Counted from the stretch's first letter, positions 42,901 through 55,410 are shown. The stretch: DNA of 64,000 nt from Kalaharituber pfeilii (GCA_015179045.1 WHUZ01000021.1:124001-188000), one strand, 5' to 3'. Numbers and translations are program-made. The notes: generated by a model not told the origin, from the letters alone.

Positions 42901-43550
42901 TTTTTTTTTTTTTTTTTTTTTATCAATACTCGCATGCCGCCCTATGGGCTATGGCGAGGGTTTTATTTAAACTAAAAGAAAGAATTGACTAGATACATGT
43001 GATACCCGCGGTGCTCATTCATGATGCAGGTGAGGAGTGAGCCAGTATGTTCGGGGCCTTGTCTTCCTACTTCCGTCCTCTGTCCCATTCATACTGGTCC
43101 ACTCTCAGCCATCGCCCCCCAAGCCTCACTCTCCCAACCTCAGTAGTTTTTTCCAAGTAAACTACCGCTGAGCTTGTCGTCTTTCCCTCTTTGACCAATG
43201 TGTCCTTCCTCAGCCAACGGATTTCGGTTATCTTGTCTAAATCCTTGTTAGCTGCCTCCAGCCATCTCCGGACCTTCCCTAAGTCCTTCCTCAGGGCTAT
43301 TCCGTGTACAACGATGCCGGCTTTTGAAGTGGTAGTGGCATCTGAGGTGGGTGGTGTGGTGGGGGGCTTGGTCTTGGGATGGGAGGGAGTTCTGGGTTTC
43401 GGGGCGTTGGGCGTGGGGCCCGGTGGGCTTGGAGCTCGATGTGCTGTCGACCAGTGGTGTGGGGGTGAGCTTGGGGCTCGGTGTGGTGTTAGGAGAATAG
43501 TGCGCAGAACTGACTTGGACTGGTAGGAGTGGAGATCGGTACATGCACAA
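42901..43550 (-). mobile_element. ORF1-only LINE-A derivative, minus orientation, open frame
   Basis: Read on the minus strand: a Pro-rich linker, then an uninterrupted ORF1 domain (GIVVHGIALRKDLGKVRRWL, EIRWLRKDTLVKEGKTTSSA, VRLGGRWLRVDQYEWDRGRK) ending at a stop at 43067. The 3' UTR hairpin region (CCTGCATCATGAATGAGC..CGCGGG) and the LINE-A tail with about 21 A (T on plus) end at 42901. The domain frame is intact over at least 120 codons, the best preserved of the copies. The 5' border near 43550 is approximate and I found no target duplication. Confidence 0.75.
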
Positions 43551-44692
43551 TTGAACGGAAAAAGAAACAAAACAGCATTGGCCTACTACTGAATGCTGGC
43601 CTGCACACATCAATACAAACCATAAAACCGGAAGCCCAGGGGAAAGAAATGAAGTCATGGGCTACAAATCCCCTCACACTGGCGTTTTTGGCAGTTGTAT
43701 GCTCCACAGCCGCTTGGCTGAGCGGATGCTTCGGCAGCTGGGGCTGAATAAATCCTGGGTGGGCCAATAAGAGGCTTATGATCCAAGGGCTGAGGGTGGC
43801 AATGTTCCAACTCAAATTGGTAATTCAGCAGCCCACAGCCTGCTGCATTCAGCCCCCTACATTCAGCGATGTGGGGCTTAGTTCTTAGATAGGAAAGGAA
43901 GCGAGCCTGCGGTAAAACCCAGTTGTGGAGCAAAGGTTCTACAGGGATCATGGTAAATAGAGTATGTACATGGAAAGAAAGAAACTTCATTGGCGCAGAT
44001 CTTCACATCAACTGGGTCAATGGAGTACTGAGTACTGTCCTCGAGTACATTGCTCTGTTACATACATGTGCATGCAGGTGCTAAGTAACCGCTCCCTCAG
44101 GACTCGATTTCACGACATCTCTCTATTTCGGCTGATATGTTGCTCCACTATGTGTGCATCCTGTTACTCGCAAATACTTGGGAGAGTGGGAACAGAAACG
44201 TTTATGATTTATCATCAGGGTCAAAAATGCTATTGATATGAGAGAAACATGAAATAAATTTTCAAATGCCGAAAGGGAAAAAGCGTAGAAGAATGTTGGA
44301 ATTGGGCGGATGTACACCTCGAGTTGCCATCCGCCACTTTGTGGCTTATTGTATTCGTTTCTATTGCTGCTGTGACTGTTCGTATCGCTACCTAAGTTTT
44401 AGCGGTTGAAGGCAAATCTGCGCTATCTTCATTTTTTATGTATATAAGTCAGAGTCTCTTGCGACTCTTCATTCTATATGCGAAATTACATATATACATA
44501 ATTATCGACTTTTTCTACAAATAAAATCGTACATCCACCAACACAATCTTGCTACCGATATGCGTGCAACTGAGGAGCCTCGCTGTCATGCAGCAATGTT
44601 GGGCATGTTCCGGGTTACCTAAGGGATATTATTTATAATGGGGTATATAGATCGTTTGTATATCGTTCATAATCCAGATGCAGAAATCCTCG
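43551..44692. other. No convincing gene
   Basis: Short frames only. The last part is the 3' flank of the SNF2 gene. An alternative SNF2 C terminus that reads through the last intron would end at 44629. Confidence 0.4.
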
Positions 44693-47600
44693 TTAATCGA
44701 ATAAATCATTTTGACCCTGTGGTGTGCATGATCCCGAGTAATCAGTTCCACAACCTCGCCCAACAGACTGGAAGAAACTCTTACCGTCAAATATCCATGC
44801 AAAGTTTCTTTGGAGATCTCCCGTTCTCCCAAAGAGTGGTTGATCAGGTCGACTTTGCGCTTTTGATATGACAGAATTGACTATTTTTTTCATGGTCAGA
44901 TATACTAGGTCTATAGGACAAGTCTAGATTGCAACATACCTCCTCAATTGTGTCTTTCATAATGTAGCGTGTAGCTATAACCTCTCTATCTTGCCCTATG
45001 CGATGTACGCGTGCAAGCGCCTGAAGTTCAAGCATTGGGTTCCATTGTGGCTCCATAATATGCACCCTTGACGCTGCTGTCAGGTTTAGGCTTCAAAGTG
45101 TCAGTTCTGCTTCCTTTGTAGTTTCAGGAAAAGGTATGACTGACCCATTACCCCCCATATTGATTGAGATTAAGAGAGCAGTGATCTCCGGAGTGCATTG
45201 AAATGCATCAATTATTGACCCCCGCTGATTGCGCTGTGTTTTACCATCGAGACGGAGGTAATTTATATTTTGAGCTTTAAAAGCAACCTCAATAAGATCG
45301 AGCATACTAGTCCAGCAAGAAAACACAATGCTAAACATCACGCCTCAGTTAAACCTGCTTGTCTGATAAAACAGCACATCACAAAGGGTACAGTATGGCT
45401 GACCTTTTTGCAGGATGGTCTTGGCGAAGACGTTCAATAAGCAATTTGACTTTGTTCGAAGCTTCAATTCCGGTTTCCGGCACTGCATTTTCAGTGACTA
45501 GATACTGCTGTGATTCTGGAAAGTCATGTGAGATAGCGACTAATATTCATTTAAATCAGAATATTTTTGCTCTACTGGGGATTAGGGTTCATATACCACA
45601 AGGTTCTCCAGGCATGGACTCTGGTGAGAAATGAAGCATTGAAACTGGCGTTTGTTTTGGTGATATGGCTTGAGAATTAATATATTGTTGTAGTTGCTGA
45701 CTGAAATGACCACGAAGGAGGGCGCTACCGTGGTTACAGATTTGCCGCAAGCGAAGAATAACGTCAAGCGAAGTTGCATTCGGAAGGCCATGCTCCAGAA
45801 GCTTGATTGAGAATTCGCGGCACGCATCGTAAAGCTGTTGCTCGGAGGGGGATAATTGTCCGTAACAGACCTGTTCAATCTTCGGTGCAAGTTCCAGCTG
45901 CAGTTGAACCTTTCTCTTTGTCCGCCTCAAGAGAGTAGAGTTGAGCAAGAGACGCAACTTCTCTCGAGCTTCATTTTTCTTCTCGCTCTCAGCCTTTTTT
46001 ATATCTAATGGCTTACCGATATGTTTGCTGAAAACTCGTAGATCGTGAAATGGTGCAGCTCTCAAGAACTGATATAATATTCCGAAATCATTGACACTGT
46101 TCTGTATCGGGGTCCCTGATAGACACCATCGTCGGTCTGCCTCTAACGTGCATATGGCTTTATTTTTCTGGGTGGAATGTCCCCCTAGTTTATGTGCTGG
46201 AAGTCACATTAGCACAGGTTCAGGGGGTTAAGCGTAATAGCACACCTTCATCTAGTATAATACGAAACCAATGAACCCCACTAAAGAGCTGTTGCTGTTT
46301 GGGATCCTTGAGAATCCTATTCCGTAGGGTCTCATAGCTGACCAGCACAATATCAAACTTGACCAATGCTGCTGAATCAGTGTTTTGCCCCCCATAATAG
46401 CAATGAAAGCTTAGGGTCCCCGGCTCAAAGTGCCTATTCATGCGATTCTTAGCATCACAATAATTTATTGCTGTAATAAACTCCTCAAGATCATACTCAC
46501 TCTCTGATTTGACTCTCCCATTGAGACAGCACTGTAATCATTTAGCCGATGTATACTCAGACTTGATTTAGGTGGGAAGCTACTCACAAACAGCAGGACA
46601 AACAATGAGGGTACTTTTAGCAGGCATTGGAGTGACTCTCTCGGTTGGGCTTATAGCTGTGTTTCCATTTTTGCTGAACATCAAGGCTTCCTGAAGTGTG
46701 CTAGCCACAAGCGCCAATGCGGTTAAGGTCTTGCCTAGGCCCATTTCGTCCGCCAGGATACCCCCATGACATAATGTAGGGTTTCCCATTTTTTCTTTGG
46801 TGATAATGTTCTCATAACTAGGTCCGACGGTTATCTAGGGTGGACATATGCTTGTGCAGCTTATAATCGGCGATAAAGCATGCACAATAACATAAGAGTG
46901 CAGAAAAGTACGTACCTTACACTGCCAAATTGGACTTTGGGCACCCACATGGACAACCAGCTCGGCAACGACAATCCAGCAAGTGAACGGCATCGCTCCT
47001 TCTGCAACATGTAATACAGGGCTTCTTGTTGATGCCTAATCCCATGTGTGGAGGATAAGTCAGCTGTGAAAGCGATTTCTTTTGCACTAAGCAATCAACT
47101 GTTTATGAAACTTACGGTAGTAGACTTGTCTGAAGTTGCGGAGGCCCTTCTACTTGTGGTAAATCGATGTCGTCAACATTATCCATAAATGAAGCGAGAG
47201 CATTTCGAGTCTCTTCTACAGTCACAACCTCCGCACTTATCCCCACTCCCGTTTCGGATGCAGGCGATGTTTGTGCGGAAACGGTATCATCCAATTCGGA
47301 AGAAAGGCGAAACGATTGGGGATTCTTATATAACACGGACTTATGGTTGTGTTCTGGTTCCTGAAGAAACAGCTTATTCCGTCCAAGCAATTTTGCTACC
47401 TGAGCTGATGAACTTTCCGGACCATAGACGTTGATAAATAATGGAAAGGAAAATTTATTCGGAACAGGTTCGTCGGTGGGTTTGCTAATGGCAAAAATGT
47501 AGATGGGGATAAAGGCTTGGAGCTCGCAAGTTGGCAAATTGTGTTGCAGCTCCTTAAGGCCTTTGCATGTGTTTGCGTCAAGAAGCCCAAGGTAAGTCAG

Positions 47601-48454
47601 GTTCTTTTTCGTAACGACAATAGTTGACTCTCCAAACTCAAGACGCACTGGCTGGATTTGACTGCGGGATGTTGCTTTCCCGGTGCAAGCCGAAGGTTTA
47701 TTGGGGACTTGAAACGAGGTGCTGTTGAACATCGATTCCGTAAGCTAATAAAACAAAGTTGTGAGCGATAAACAAATCATTGAACTATACACAGTGAAGC
47801 TGATCACCCACCATTCCGTAACAGATGGTACGTGAGCTACTAGCCTCGATGTTGATGGCATCGTTACTATTCGGGAATTGTATGCGTTCGCGGTAGGGAA
47901 CCACTACCACTGTTGCTAAGTCGGATCACTCCTGTTAAGTGTGGTGTCCATGGTAGGTATGTTGGAGCATTCTACTCACCTTGACACACATCATCATCAG
48001 AGGCGCTTGATTGTGCTGGTGATTGATCAAGATCCATACCGTCAGGATGGATGAAGCCATTGGGTGTAGAAGCTTCGAGTGATTGAGATTGCTGTGGTAC
48101 CTCACTGCTATTGTCATGCATACAAAGGTCATCATCGACAATTTGTACACTTTGGCGGTATTGCGCGATTTCGGTTCGGCTAGAAGGGTTCATATAATCC
48201 TGATTAAGCTGCCCTACTGTTCCGTTTATTTGGTTCGACCCATGTGCATATATAGGATATCTAGTTTCATCTAACGGCAATGAAAGCTTGAGATTGCAAC
48301 TATGCTGGGATAACGGTCGGTTTCTTTTGCGGAGAGATCCATGACAGTCGTTCTCCTCTGCTGAGCGTTTAGGACTTGGCGTGCGGAGGATAGGAAGCGC
48401 GGGAAAAGTGAGCATTTCAGACGATAGTTCGTTACTATGACCTCCTAATAGCAT
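44693..48454 (-). CDS. SNF2-family ATPase, Rad5/HLTF-like but RING-less (996 aa, 13 exons)
   Basis: A nuclear DNA-dependent ATPase of the SNF2 superfamily. Exons in order: 48454-47980, 47909-47812, 47744-47116, 47086-46916, 46817-46588, 46531-46501, 46433-46246, 46196-45597, 45515-45404, 45330-45145, 45090-44940, 44880-44785, 44716-44693. All phases agree and the sum is 2991 nt. Motifs: Walker [31 protein letters not shown] formed across the exon 7/8 junction; [48 protein letters not shown] across exons 10/11; RVHRIGQ. Exon 3 resembles the HIRAN-side region of HLTF-like proteins. Between RQICNHG and the helicase-C half, where Rad5 and HLTF carry a C3HC4 RING, there are only about 80 residues without the cysteine pattern. 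Ubiquitin-ligase activity is therefore not expected. It is divergently oriented to the NLR 640 bp away. Confidence 0.85.
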
Positions 48455-49094
48455 CGGAACGTGTATATGTGTGAGTGATAAGGGAATAGGTTTAAGGTTC
48501 GTACATCTGTGTTTACATCCTTATTTATTCCATTGCTATCAGAAAACCAGTTGTCGTCACGGCCACGGTTTGTTCACTCATTGGATAGCACAGCCTTGGT
48601 GCTTGGAGTAGGCAGCCTTGCTCATTAGATGTGCGGCTGAATCTCAGTTAGCCTGCACAGCCTACCAGAAAGGATCTGGAGAAGGTGAGGAAGTGGCTGG
48701 AAGAGGACAATAAAGAGCTAGGAAAGATGACAACGGGCATTAGATGGTTGCGACGCAAGACGACACTCGAAGAGGAAGAAAAAAAGGCAAGCTCAATAGT
48801 GTTGTACACCAAGGCAAGGGTGGAAGTCGAGAGGGTCAGGCTTGGGGGGAAATGGCTGAGATCGGAGGAATATGAGCCGAACAGAAAAAGGGGATAGAGG
48901 CTCAGGGCCCCGGTCAATCACCTCATGTACTTAGTGTGTTTTTGTTTCTTCTCTTTTGTCTTTATATATACATCGCCATAGCCCGTAGGGCGGCATGCGA
49001 TCAATGAAATAAAAAAAAAAAAAAAAAAAAAATTGCCCCGCCTGCCGAATTTGCATACAGCACAACTGGACAACATCAGGAAAACCTAGGTATA
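48455..49094. promoter_or_regulatory. Shared intergenic promoter region of the SNF2 and NLR genes
   Basis: The two genes start 641 bp apart, head to head. A LINE-A-tailed ORF1 fragment occupies 48664-49032, so the ancestral spacer was only about 270 bp. The segment 48626-48663 plus 49033-49094 is repeated at 62825-62921 upstream of the second NLR copy without the insertion. No TATA box is obvious. Confidence 0.5.
48664..49032 (+). mobile_element. ORF1-only LINE-A fragment in the NLR promoter
   Basis: It begins with KDLEKVRKWLEEDNKELGK-like coding sequence, continues through GIRWLRRKTTLEEEEKKASS and VRLGGKWLRSEEYEPNRK to a stop near 48897. A short 3' UTR and the tail CGCCATAGCCCGTAGGGCGG, atgaaat and poly(A) follow. 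The second NLR copy at 62.86 kb shows the uninterrupted sequence (cagcctactttattgcccc). Against this, the occupied site has lost a few bases and no target duplication is visible. Confidence 0.85.
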
Positions 49095-52000
49095 ATGACT
49101 GATACGACCTCTCACGCCTTTCAGAAGGCATTCCGCAAGTTCACGGAGAAACTCTCGGAGGCGCATCTTGAAGAATTCCTGAGTTTTGGCTCATTTCAAG
49201 ATGTCGACATGTGCATACAAAAGCTTGAAGACAAACTGATGCAAAGCAAGACGCAGCGTTATCTTGCTCGACTGCGCCCATATTTGGAGGGACTTCAGCA
49301 GTATACCAAAGTAATAGATGTGATAATCCAGATAAATCCGTCAACCATGGCTATTGTTTGGGTGCGATTAGTTCACTTACCACTTCATTGATGGAAATAT
49401 TTTGAATTGCTGGGCTGATTGACTATGTTGGAATTCACAGGGATGCACAAGATTTATTCTACAGGTTCGCACAGAGAACGACGCCCTGTTAGGTTGTGGT
49501 TTGCTTGCAATTGGCTTGCGAGTGCTAATGCGATTATACACCTTCCTAGGCTGCCAGTGCCAACTTGGACTTTTTTGACAAACTGCTTAACGCACTTGAG
49601 CGAATTGGGGAAATCTTACCTAGGCAGCAACTATCAGAAAACATTTTTCGCAACAATCCTCGGATTCAGCGTATTTCCCTCCTCATGTATGAGGATATTT
49701 TAACTTTTCACTGGGAGACATTGCAGTTCTCGCGTAAAAAAGGTTGTTGTTTTTCCCCCTCGTCGGAATTCCCACTGTTTGGAATAGCATTACATTGGAT
49801 TACTAACACATGGCATTTGCGCCTTTACACAGCATTCAAGCAGCTTATTGAAACTACATTACAACCCTTTGAGCAGAGATTTGGCACAATTGTGGAGCGA
49901 CTTGAACGTCATAGAACGTTTCTTGACGCTGAACTGGTAGCTGCATTCATTGAGGTTGCGAGCGAAGACCGACAGAGGGAGGAGCAGCAAAGGCAAGAGC
50001 ACAAAAATGCCCAAAGACAACAACAGCTACTGGCTTGGTTAAAGCCAGTAGACTATGAATCGGAAATGGCTTATGTGCACAAGGAACTGGACAAATTTCT
50101 TTCGGAGGAGTGTAAAGCGATGGAAAAGTTCTGGCTAATGGAGCTTCCTGCGGTGAAAGGCTGGATAGGTTTGGAAAATGACGGAAAGCCAGTCTTATGG
50201 TTGACAGGGATGCCGGGCGCGGGTGTGTAGATCCTTGATTGCATTTCTTATGCATATGAATACGAATTACTAACAACGGGCATATGGGGTGGTCGAAGGG
50301 AAAACTTTTCTTGCCTACCGGCTTTTTCAAGAGCTGAAACAGAAGACGACGAAGGTGACAGCAGATTGTGTTTGCATTGCTTTTCTCAGAAGCCAACAAC
50401 CAGCTCAGACAACCTACGACGCTGTTTTGAGAACGTTCATATTTCAGCTTTTGCAGCATAGTCCTTCCTTGATCTCTTACTTTGTTCCGGAATATATATC
50501 CCGGAGTTTCCAGGGACCCTGCACCCCTATGAACAGAAATGAACTTAGACAAATCCTAAATGTCTGCTTGGAATATATGCCTGGGTCAACATATGTGATA
50601 CTGGATGGATTGGATGAAGCCGAAGAGGATGACCGTAAGGCAATCCTTCAATCGGTACTGGCGCTACATGCTAGCTCAAAAAAGCTGCGCACTTTCATCA
50701 GCAGCCGGCGAGAAATTGACATTGAAGATAAATTGCTAAATTTGGGAGGACAATTGGAACATATTTTGGTTGGTACTCAGAATGCCCATGATATTGATGC
50801 CTATGTTACAGCACGTGGTATGGATCTTCATAAAGTGTTTTCGCATGACAAGTCCACATGGGATGAGGTTGAAAGTGCTCTCACGAGAATTCGTAATAAG
50901 GCGTGTGGTAGGGACTTGCCTTCCTTTGAAGTTAGAGCTTAGTGATACTAACATAGTGTTTCTCATGTCTAGGTATGTTCTTGTGGGTTCGGCTGGTTCT
51001 ACATGACTTGGACCGGTGCACAGGCTTAGAGAGTCTTCAAGAAGCTGTTAATAACCTTCCCAAGGGGCTAGAAGAGGCGTAGGTATTCCATTGTTCCACT
51101 GCTCCACTTGAGGGGTAAATATCGCAATTTCGAAAATGCTCTGGTGTTGACAATCTGCCTCTTTACTATCACTGTAGGTACCAGCGGATTCTGGATAGAA
51201 TCGAGAGGAATCGGGATGCAGCTTTTGGTCAGGATGCGAAAAAAATTCTCCAAATGGTTATTTGCAGCAAACGACCCCTCCGCCAGCAGGAGATCCATCA
51301 TATATTGGCAATTCGAACTGGTGATATACAAATCGAACCAAGAAGGCTACTCCGAAGGAAGCTTGAGGAGTTATGTGGTCCAATACTGATGGTGGAAGGC
51401 AGCGCTGTATGTTTTGTCCACTTCAGTGCTCGAGAGTGAGTATACACAAACTCAGGGGGGGCAACTATATATTGTTCATCACTAAACTACATTCTTTAGG
51501 TATCTCATAAGCCACATGAGCGGGCCATTCGTTGAACTCTCTGCTTGCCATCACCTGCTTGCGAGTTGTTCGATGTCATATTTGCTCTTTCATTGCTTCA
51601 ATCCGGAGCTGAGTGACGAGGAGATTGACACATACATAAAGAATGGAGGATACATACTTTTCAACTATGTTATACAGAATTGGGTATTCCATGTTCGAGA
51701 GGCTCTTCGGATTATAGCTACCGGTGACAACACTCCAGATGTCAATACTGAATTGATAGATCAACTGAACTGTCTGTTCCGGAATTCCACGCCAACAGAA
51801 CACAAGCCTCACTTTCGAAGTTCAGGTTTGGGACCACAGCTGTCAGAGAAGGAAGATCTCCCATGGTTACAGAATATGTGGCCCCATTTATACCATTGGC
51901 TACGAGATGTTCAGTTTTATAACTCCAGTATGGATTGGCAAGGTAACTGAGAAGCTCAAAGTGCACCTCCAGAAAATCACACAAATACTGACTGACCACT

Positions 52001-55000
52001 TGCCCTCAGCTCATATCAGTTGCAAACATCCATTAAGCGTACAGGAGAATATTGAGCGCATTCGGGGACAGTTTATGTCCATAGTACATTCCTCCAGCCC
52101 CGCCGAGCTATCAGAGTTGCAATGTTTCTATGGTCCTAATCTATTTCAATGTAGTCATTCTCTCTGCCCTCATTACTGGGATGGTTTTCCCACAAAACAT
52201 GAACTAAACGTTCACTTGCAATCGCGATGGCATGCGCGACCGTTCAGGTGTGAGGACCAAACCTGTTACTGGTCTACCGCAGGATTTAGCACAATCACAG
52301 AACTCACGCAGCATAACAACAAGTTCCATGCAGCCTTAGAAGGATCCTCCCAGATGCCTAAGGGCAATATGATGTCCAGAAATGTTCGAATGCCTAGTCA
52401 GCACAAAGTTCTAATTGATGCAATTATCAATGGAAATGTTGAGTTAGTGAGAGAGTTATTATCACACGGCAATTCCAAGCTCAGCTTCAACAAGGTGGTT
52501 ACAGGGAAAACAGCAGTAGAGCATGCAGTTGAACAGAAAGACAGGGAGATAACGTTATTGTTATTTGCACAGGGTTCACGACCTCGCGATATGCAAAAGT
52601 TTCTTATTGATGCCATTATCCAAGGCAATGCAAAGCTAGTGAAAATCTTATGTTCACGTTTCGTTTCCCGATTTGAACTCAACAAGGTGATTTCAGGAAA
52701 AGTAGCACTAGAGTATGCAGTTGAGCAAGGAGATTGGGAGATGGTGTCGATGTTATTCGAACAGGGTGCTCAACCTCGTGATATGCAAAAGTTTCTTATT
52801 GATGCCATTATCCAAGGCAGCACCGAGCTAGTGAAAAAGTTATTCTCACACATCGTCTCCATGAGCCTCGACCTCAACCAGGCAGTCGCAGGAAAAACAG
52901 TACTAGACTATGCAGTTGAGCGGGGAGATTGGGAGATGGTGTCGATGTTATTTGAACAGGGTGCTCGACCTCATGATATACAAAAGTTTCTTATTGATGC
53001 CATTATCCAAGGCAACACCGAGCTAGTGAAAAATTCATTCTCACACATCGACTCCATGAGCTTCGACATCAACCAGGCAGTCGCAGGAAAAACAGTACTA
53101 GACTATGCAGTTGAGCGGGGAGATTGGGAGATGGTGTCGATGTTATTTGAACAGGGTGCTCGACCTCATGATATACAAAAGTTTCTTATTGATGCCATTA
53201 TCCAAGGCAACACCGAGCTAGTGAAAAATTCATTCTCACACATCGACTCCATGAGCTTCGACATCAACCAGGCAGTCGCAGGAAAAACAGTACTAGACTA
53301 TGCAGTTGAGCGGAAGGATTGGGAGATAGTGTCGATGTTAGTTAAACGGGGAGGCCGAATGCATGATCAACACAAGTATCTAATTGATGTCATTGTCCAA
53401 GGCAATGTCGAGCTATTGAAACAGTTATTATCACAGATCAATTTCAAATTTGACCTCGACAAAGTAGTTGCAGGAAAAACAGCACTAGACTACGCAGCTG
53501 AGCGGAACGATTGGGAGATAGTGTCGATGTTAGTTGAACGGGGAGGCCGAATGCATGATCAGCACAGGTATCTAATTGATGCCATTATCCAAGGCAATAC
53601 TGGGCTAGCGAGAAATTTATTGCAACACATCATTTCCTGGGTCTTCAATCTCAACAAAGTGGTTGAAGGGAAAACAGCACTAGAGTATGCCGTTGAGCAG
53701 AAAAATGTGGAAATCATGTTGATGTTAGTAGAACAAGGTGCTCGAGGTGTGAGGGGAAATGGAGAGCGAAAGGCGAAGCCTTTTTGTGATGCACTTTGGT
53801 CAGAATTCGCATATTACAGATCTGCAGGTCAGGTCTTAGCAGAATGTGGAGATGGTGACACCAGGAGGCAATATCTGGAAGCCATGTTTCGGATTCACGA
53901 GGACTCGAGCCCATGGCTGCTGGCATTGAGTGTCATGGACTCCAAAATCGAACTTCAACATTTCCTTGCCAACGATAACTTCACAAAAAGTTTGAACCTT
54001 ATTTCGAACCCCAACAATCTCAGACATTATACTAGTAAACAACTCAAATGTACCCCACTAGCGTATGTTATCACAGGAGGACCCCGGCATTGTGGCATTG
54101 CGAAGCTCCTATTGCAAGCAGGCGCCAAACTCTGGACCAAACCGTTACGAAGCCCTTGCAGCCACACGCATGCGGGGGCAAACCTAAGCATCATCCATCG
54201 TTTCCTAACTGATCGTGCCTCTTCTATGAAGGTGCGTTTGATGATGCTCTCAATGTGCACTGAACCTAGTGAGACGCCTTTGTTGCAGATGTTATATTTT
54301 TCTCACCGCCAAGGCTCTGCCGTCGTGAGTAAATATATCAGCATTGACTTCGAATCCGAGTGGTCAAAGGAGGGGGAGAAGATAGCACTCAAGCTCGGCA
54401 GAAGCCTTATTCAGCGGGGCATTGACTACTTTGCCGCTGAAATGGTGAATATGGCATTGTATGGGAACTCTCAATCGAACGCAAGTATCCTTTCGCCATT
54501 TGCTAGCTCTCTAATTGAGCTCGCTGGAATCATTCCAGAGAGACGCAAAGGAATTATCCGGCTTCCATGGTCAATTCAGCATTATGGAGTACAGTCGGAA
54601 GTTGGCGACCTGGTAAAGAGATGTGGAGGAAGCAAGGGTCCTATAGGCTACTCTGAAGACCATTGCACGGTGGTCCACCGTATACTGTCACAACTTCCAC
54701 TCGTCAAATGCCCAAGTTCGATTTGTGACATCCTAGACGAGGCTGAATTTTGGGCAGTGCAAACGTTCACTTGGGGTTGTGAGAAGAAGCTTGTCATATC
54801 CATTGCAGCGGGGTACGAGCAGGCGTACGTGGCGAAGATTTTCCTGAATGGTGGACATGCACGGCATATTAGATTTGACATTGAAGTCCTGGAAGGTTTG
54901 TCTCATCCACATTTGATTTGATTTGCTGCCAACTGCGCGTGATGAAGAGAAAGGTAATGGCTCAAACGTCTAAGGCATGACTGACGGTCCTACCGAGATC

Positions 55001-55410
55001 TAGAGGTTACAACAGCTGGCCATGATCCGGATGGTTTTACAGCTTTGAGGGCAACTTCCCTGTGGAATATCTCAGTTACCCTCACCGGTCAGCAGACTAA
55101 GAAGTTCGGTTTGAAAACCCTTTACCGGAATGGGGATTATTGTGTCGACTCGGTCTGTGACATTGATGGTTCTCGTCCTAGGCAAAACGTAGAAGTGACA
55201 CCTCAGACTTCTATAAGTTACGTATCGATTGACTGGAGCCATAGGACTCCGGATCAAGATATTTGTGCCTGGCTGAATGATCTCCGAGACAATGACTGGC
55301 TTGGGTTCAAGATTAACATATCTGGCTTTAGCGATAAATCCGTCACTTTAAAGAATATTCAAATTCGAGGACAGATATATTACACTAAGTATACAGCAGC
55401 CTTGGCCTAG
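49095..55410 (+). CDS. NLR-type STAND receptor: NACHT, C2H2 fingers, ankyrin repeats (1860 aa, 10 exons)
   Basis: A fungal NOD-like receptor, expected to act in non-self recognition or regulated cell death. Exons: 49095-49361, 49441-49464, 49550-49742, 49833-50222, 50299-50907, 50973-51078, 51178-51435, 51500-51942, 52010-54895, 55004-55410. All phases agree (5583 nt). Residues 1-160 are the N-terminal domain common in fungal NACHT-ankyrin proteins (F..FLSFGSFQDVDM, LARLRPYLEGLQQY, MAIVW then RFILQ). An E/Q-rich helix follows, then NACHT with Walker A GMPGAGKT at about 287-294 (split by intron 4) and Walker B YVILDGLDEAEED at about 390-402. A pair of C2H2-like fingers is at about 808-872 and an ankyrin array at about 894-1345. 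An unrecognised C-terminal region follows. Exon 10 adds 135 codons to the long exon. No in-frame stop was found, so the gene appears functional. Confidence 0.88.
52400..53750 (+). repeat. Seven 195-bp ankyrin units with high internal identity
   Basis: The period is exactly 195 bp (for example caaaagtttcttattgatgc at 52981 and 53176). Each unit encodes 65 residues, two ankyrin repeats: LIDAIIQGNTELVK and AGKTVLDYAVERGDWEMVSM. Units 4 and 5 are identical over more than 130 bp and unit 3 is close. The first and last units are diverged. This pattern marks recent unit duplication or conversion. Confidence 0.92.

Noticed and set aside
44629..44832. SNF2 C terminus reading through to 44629
   Set aside because: Possible, but splicing 44784-44717 (GTAAGAG donor, CCACAG acceptor) gives a short ending GQNDLFD that better suits the family. 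Kept only as an alternative.
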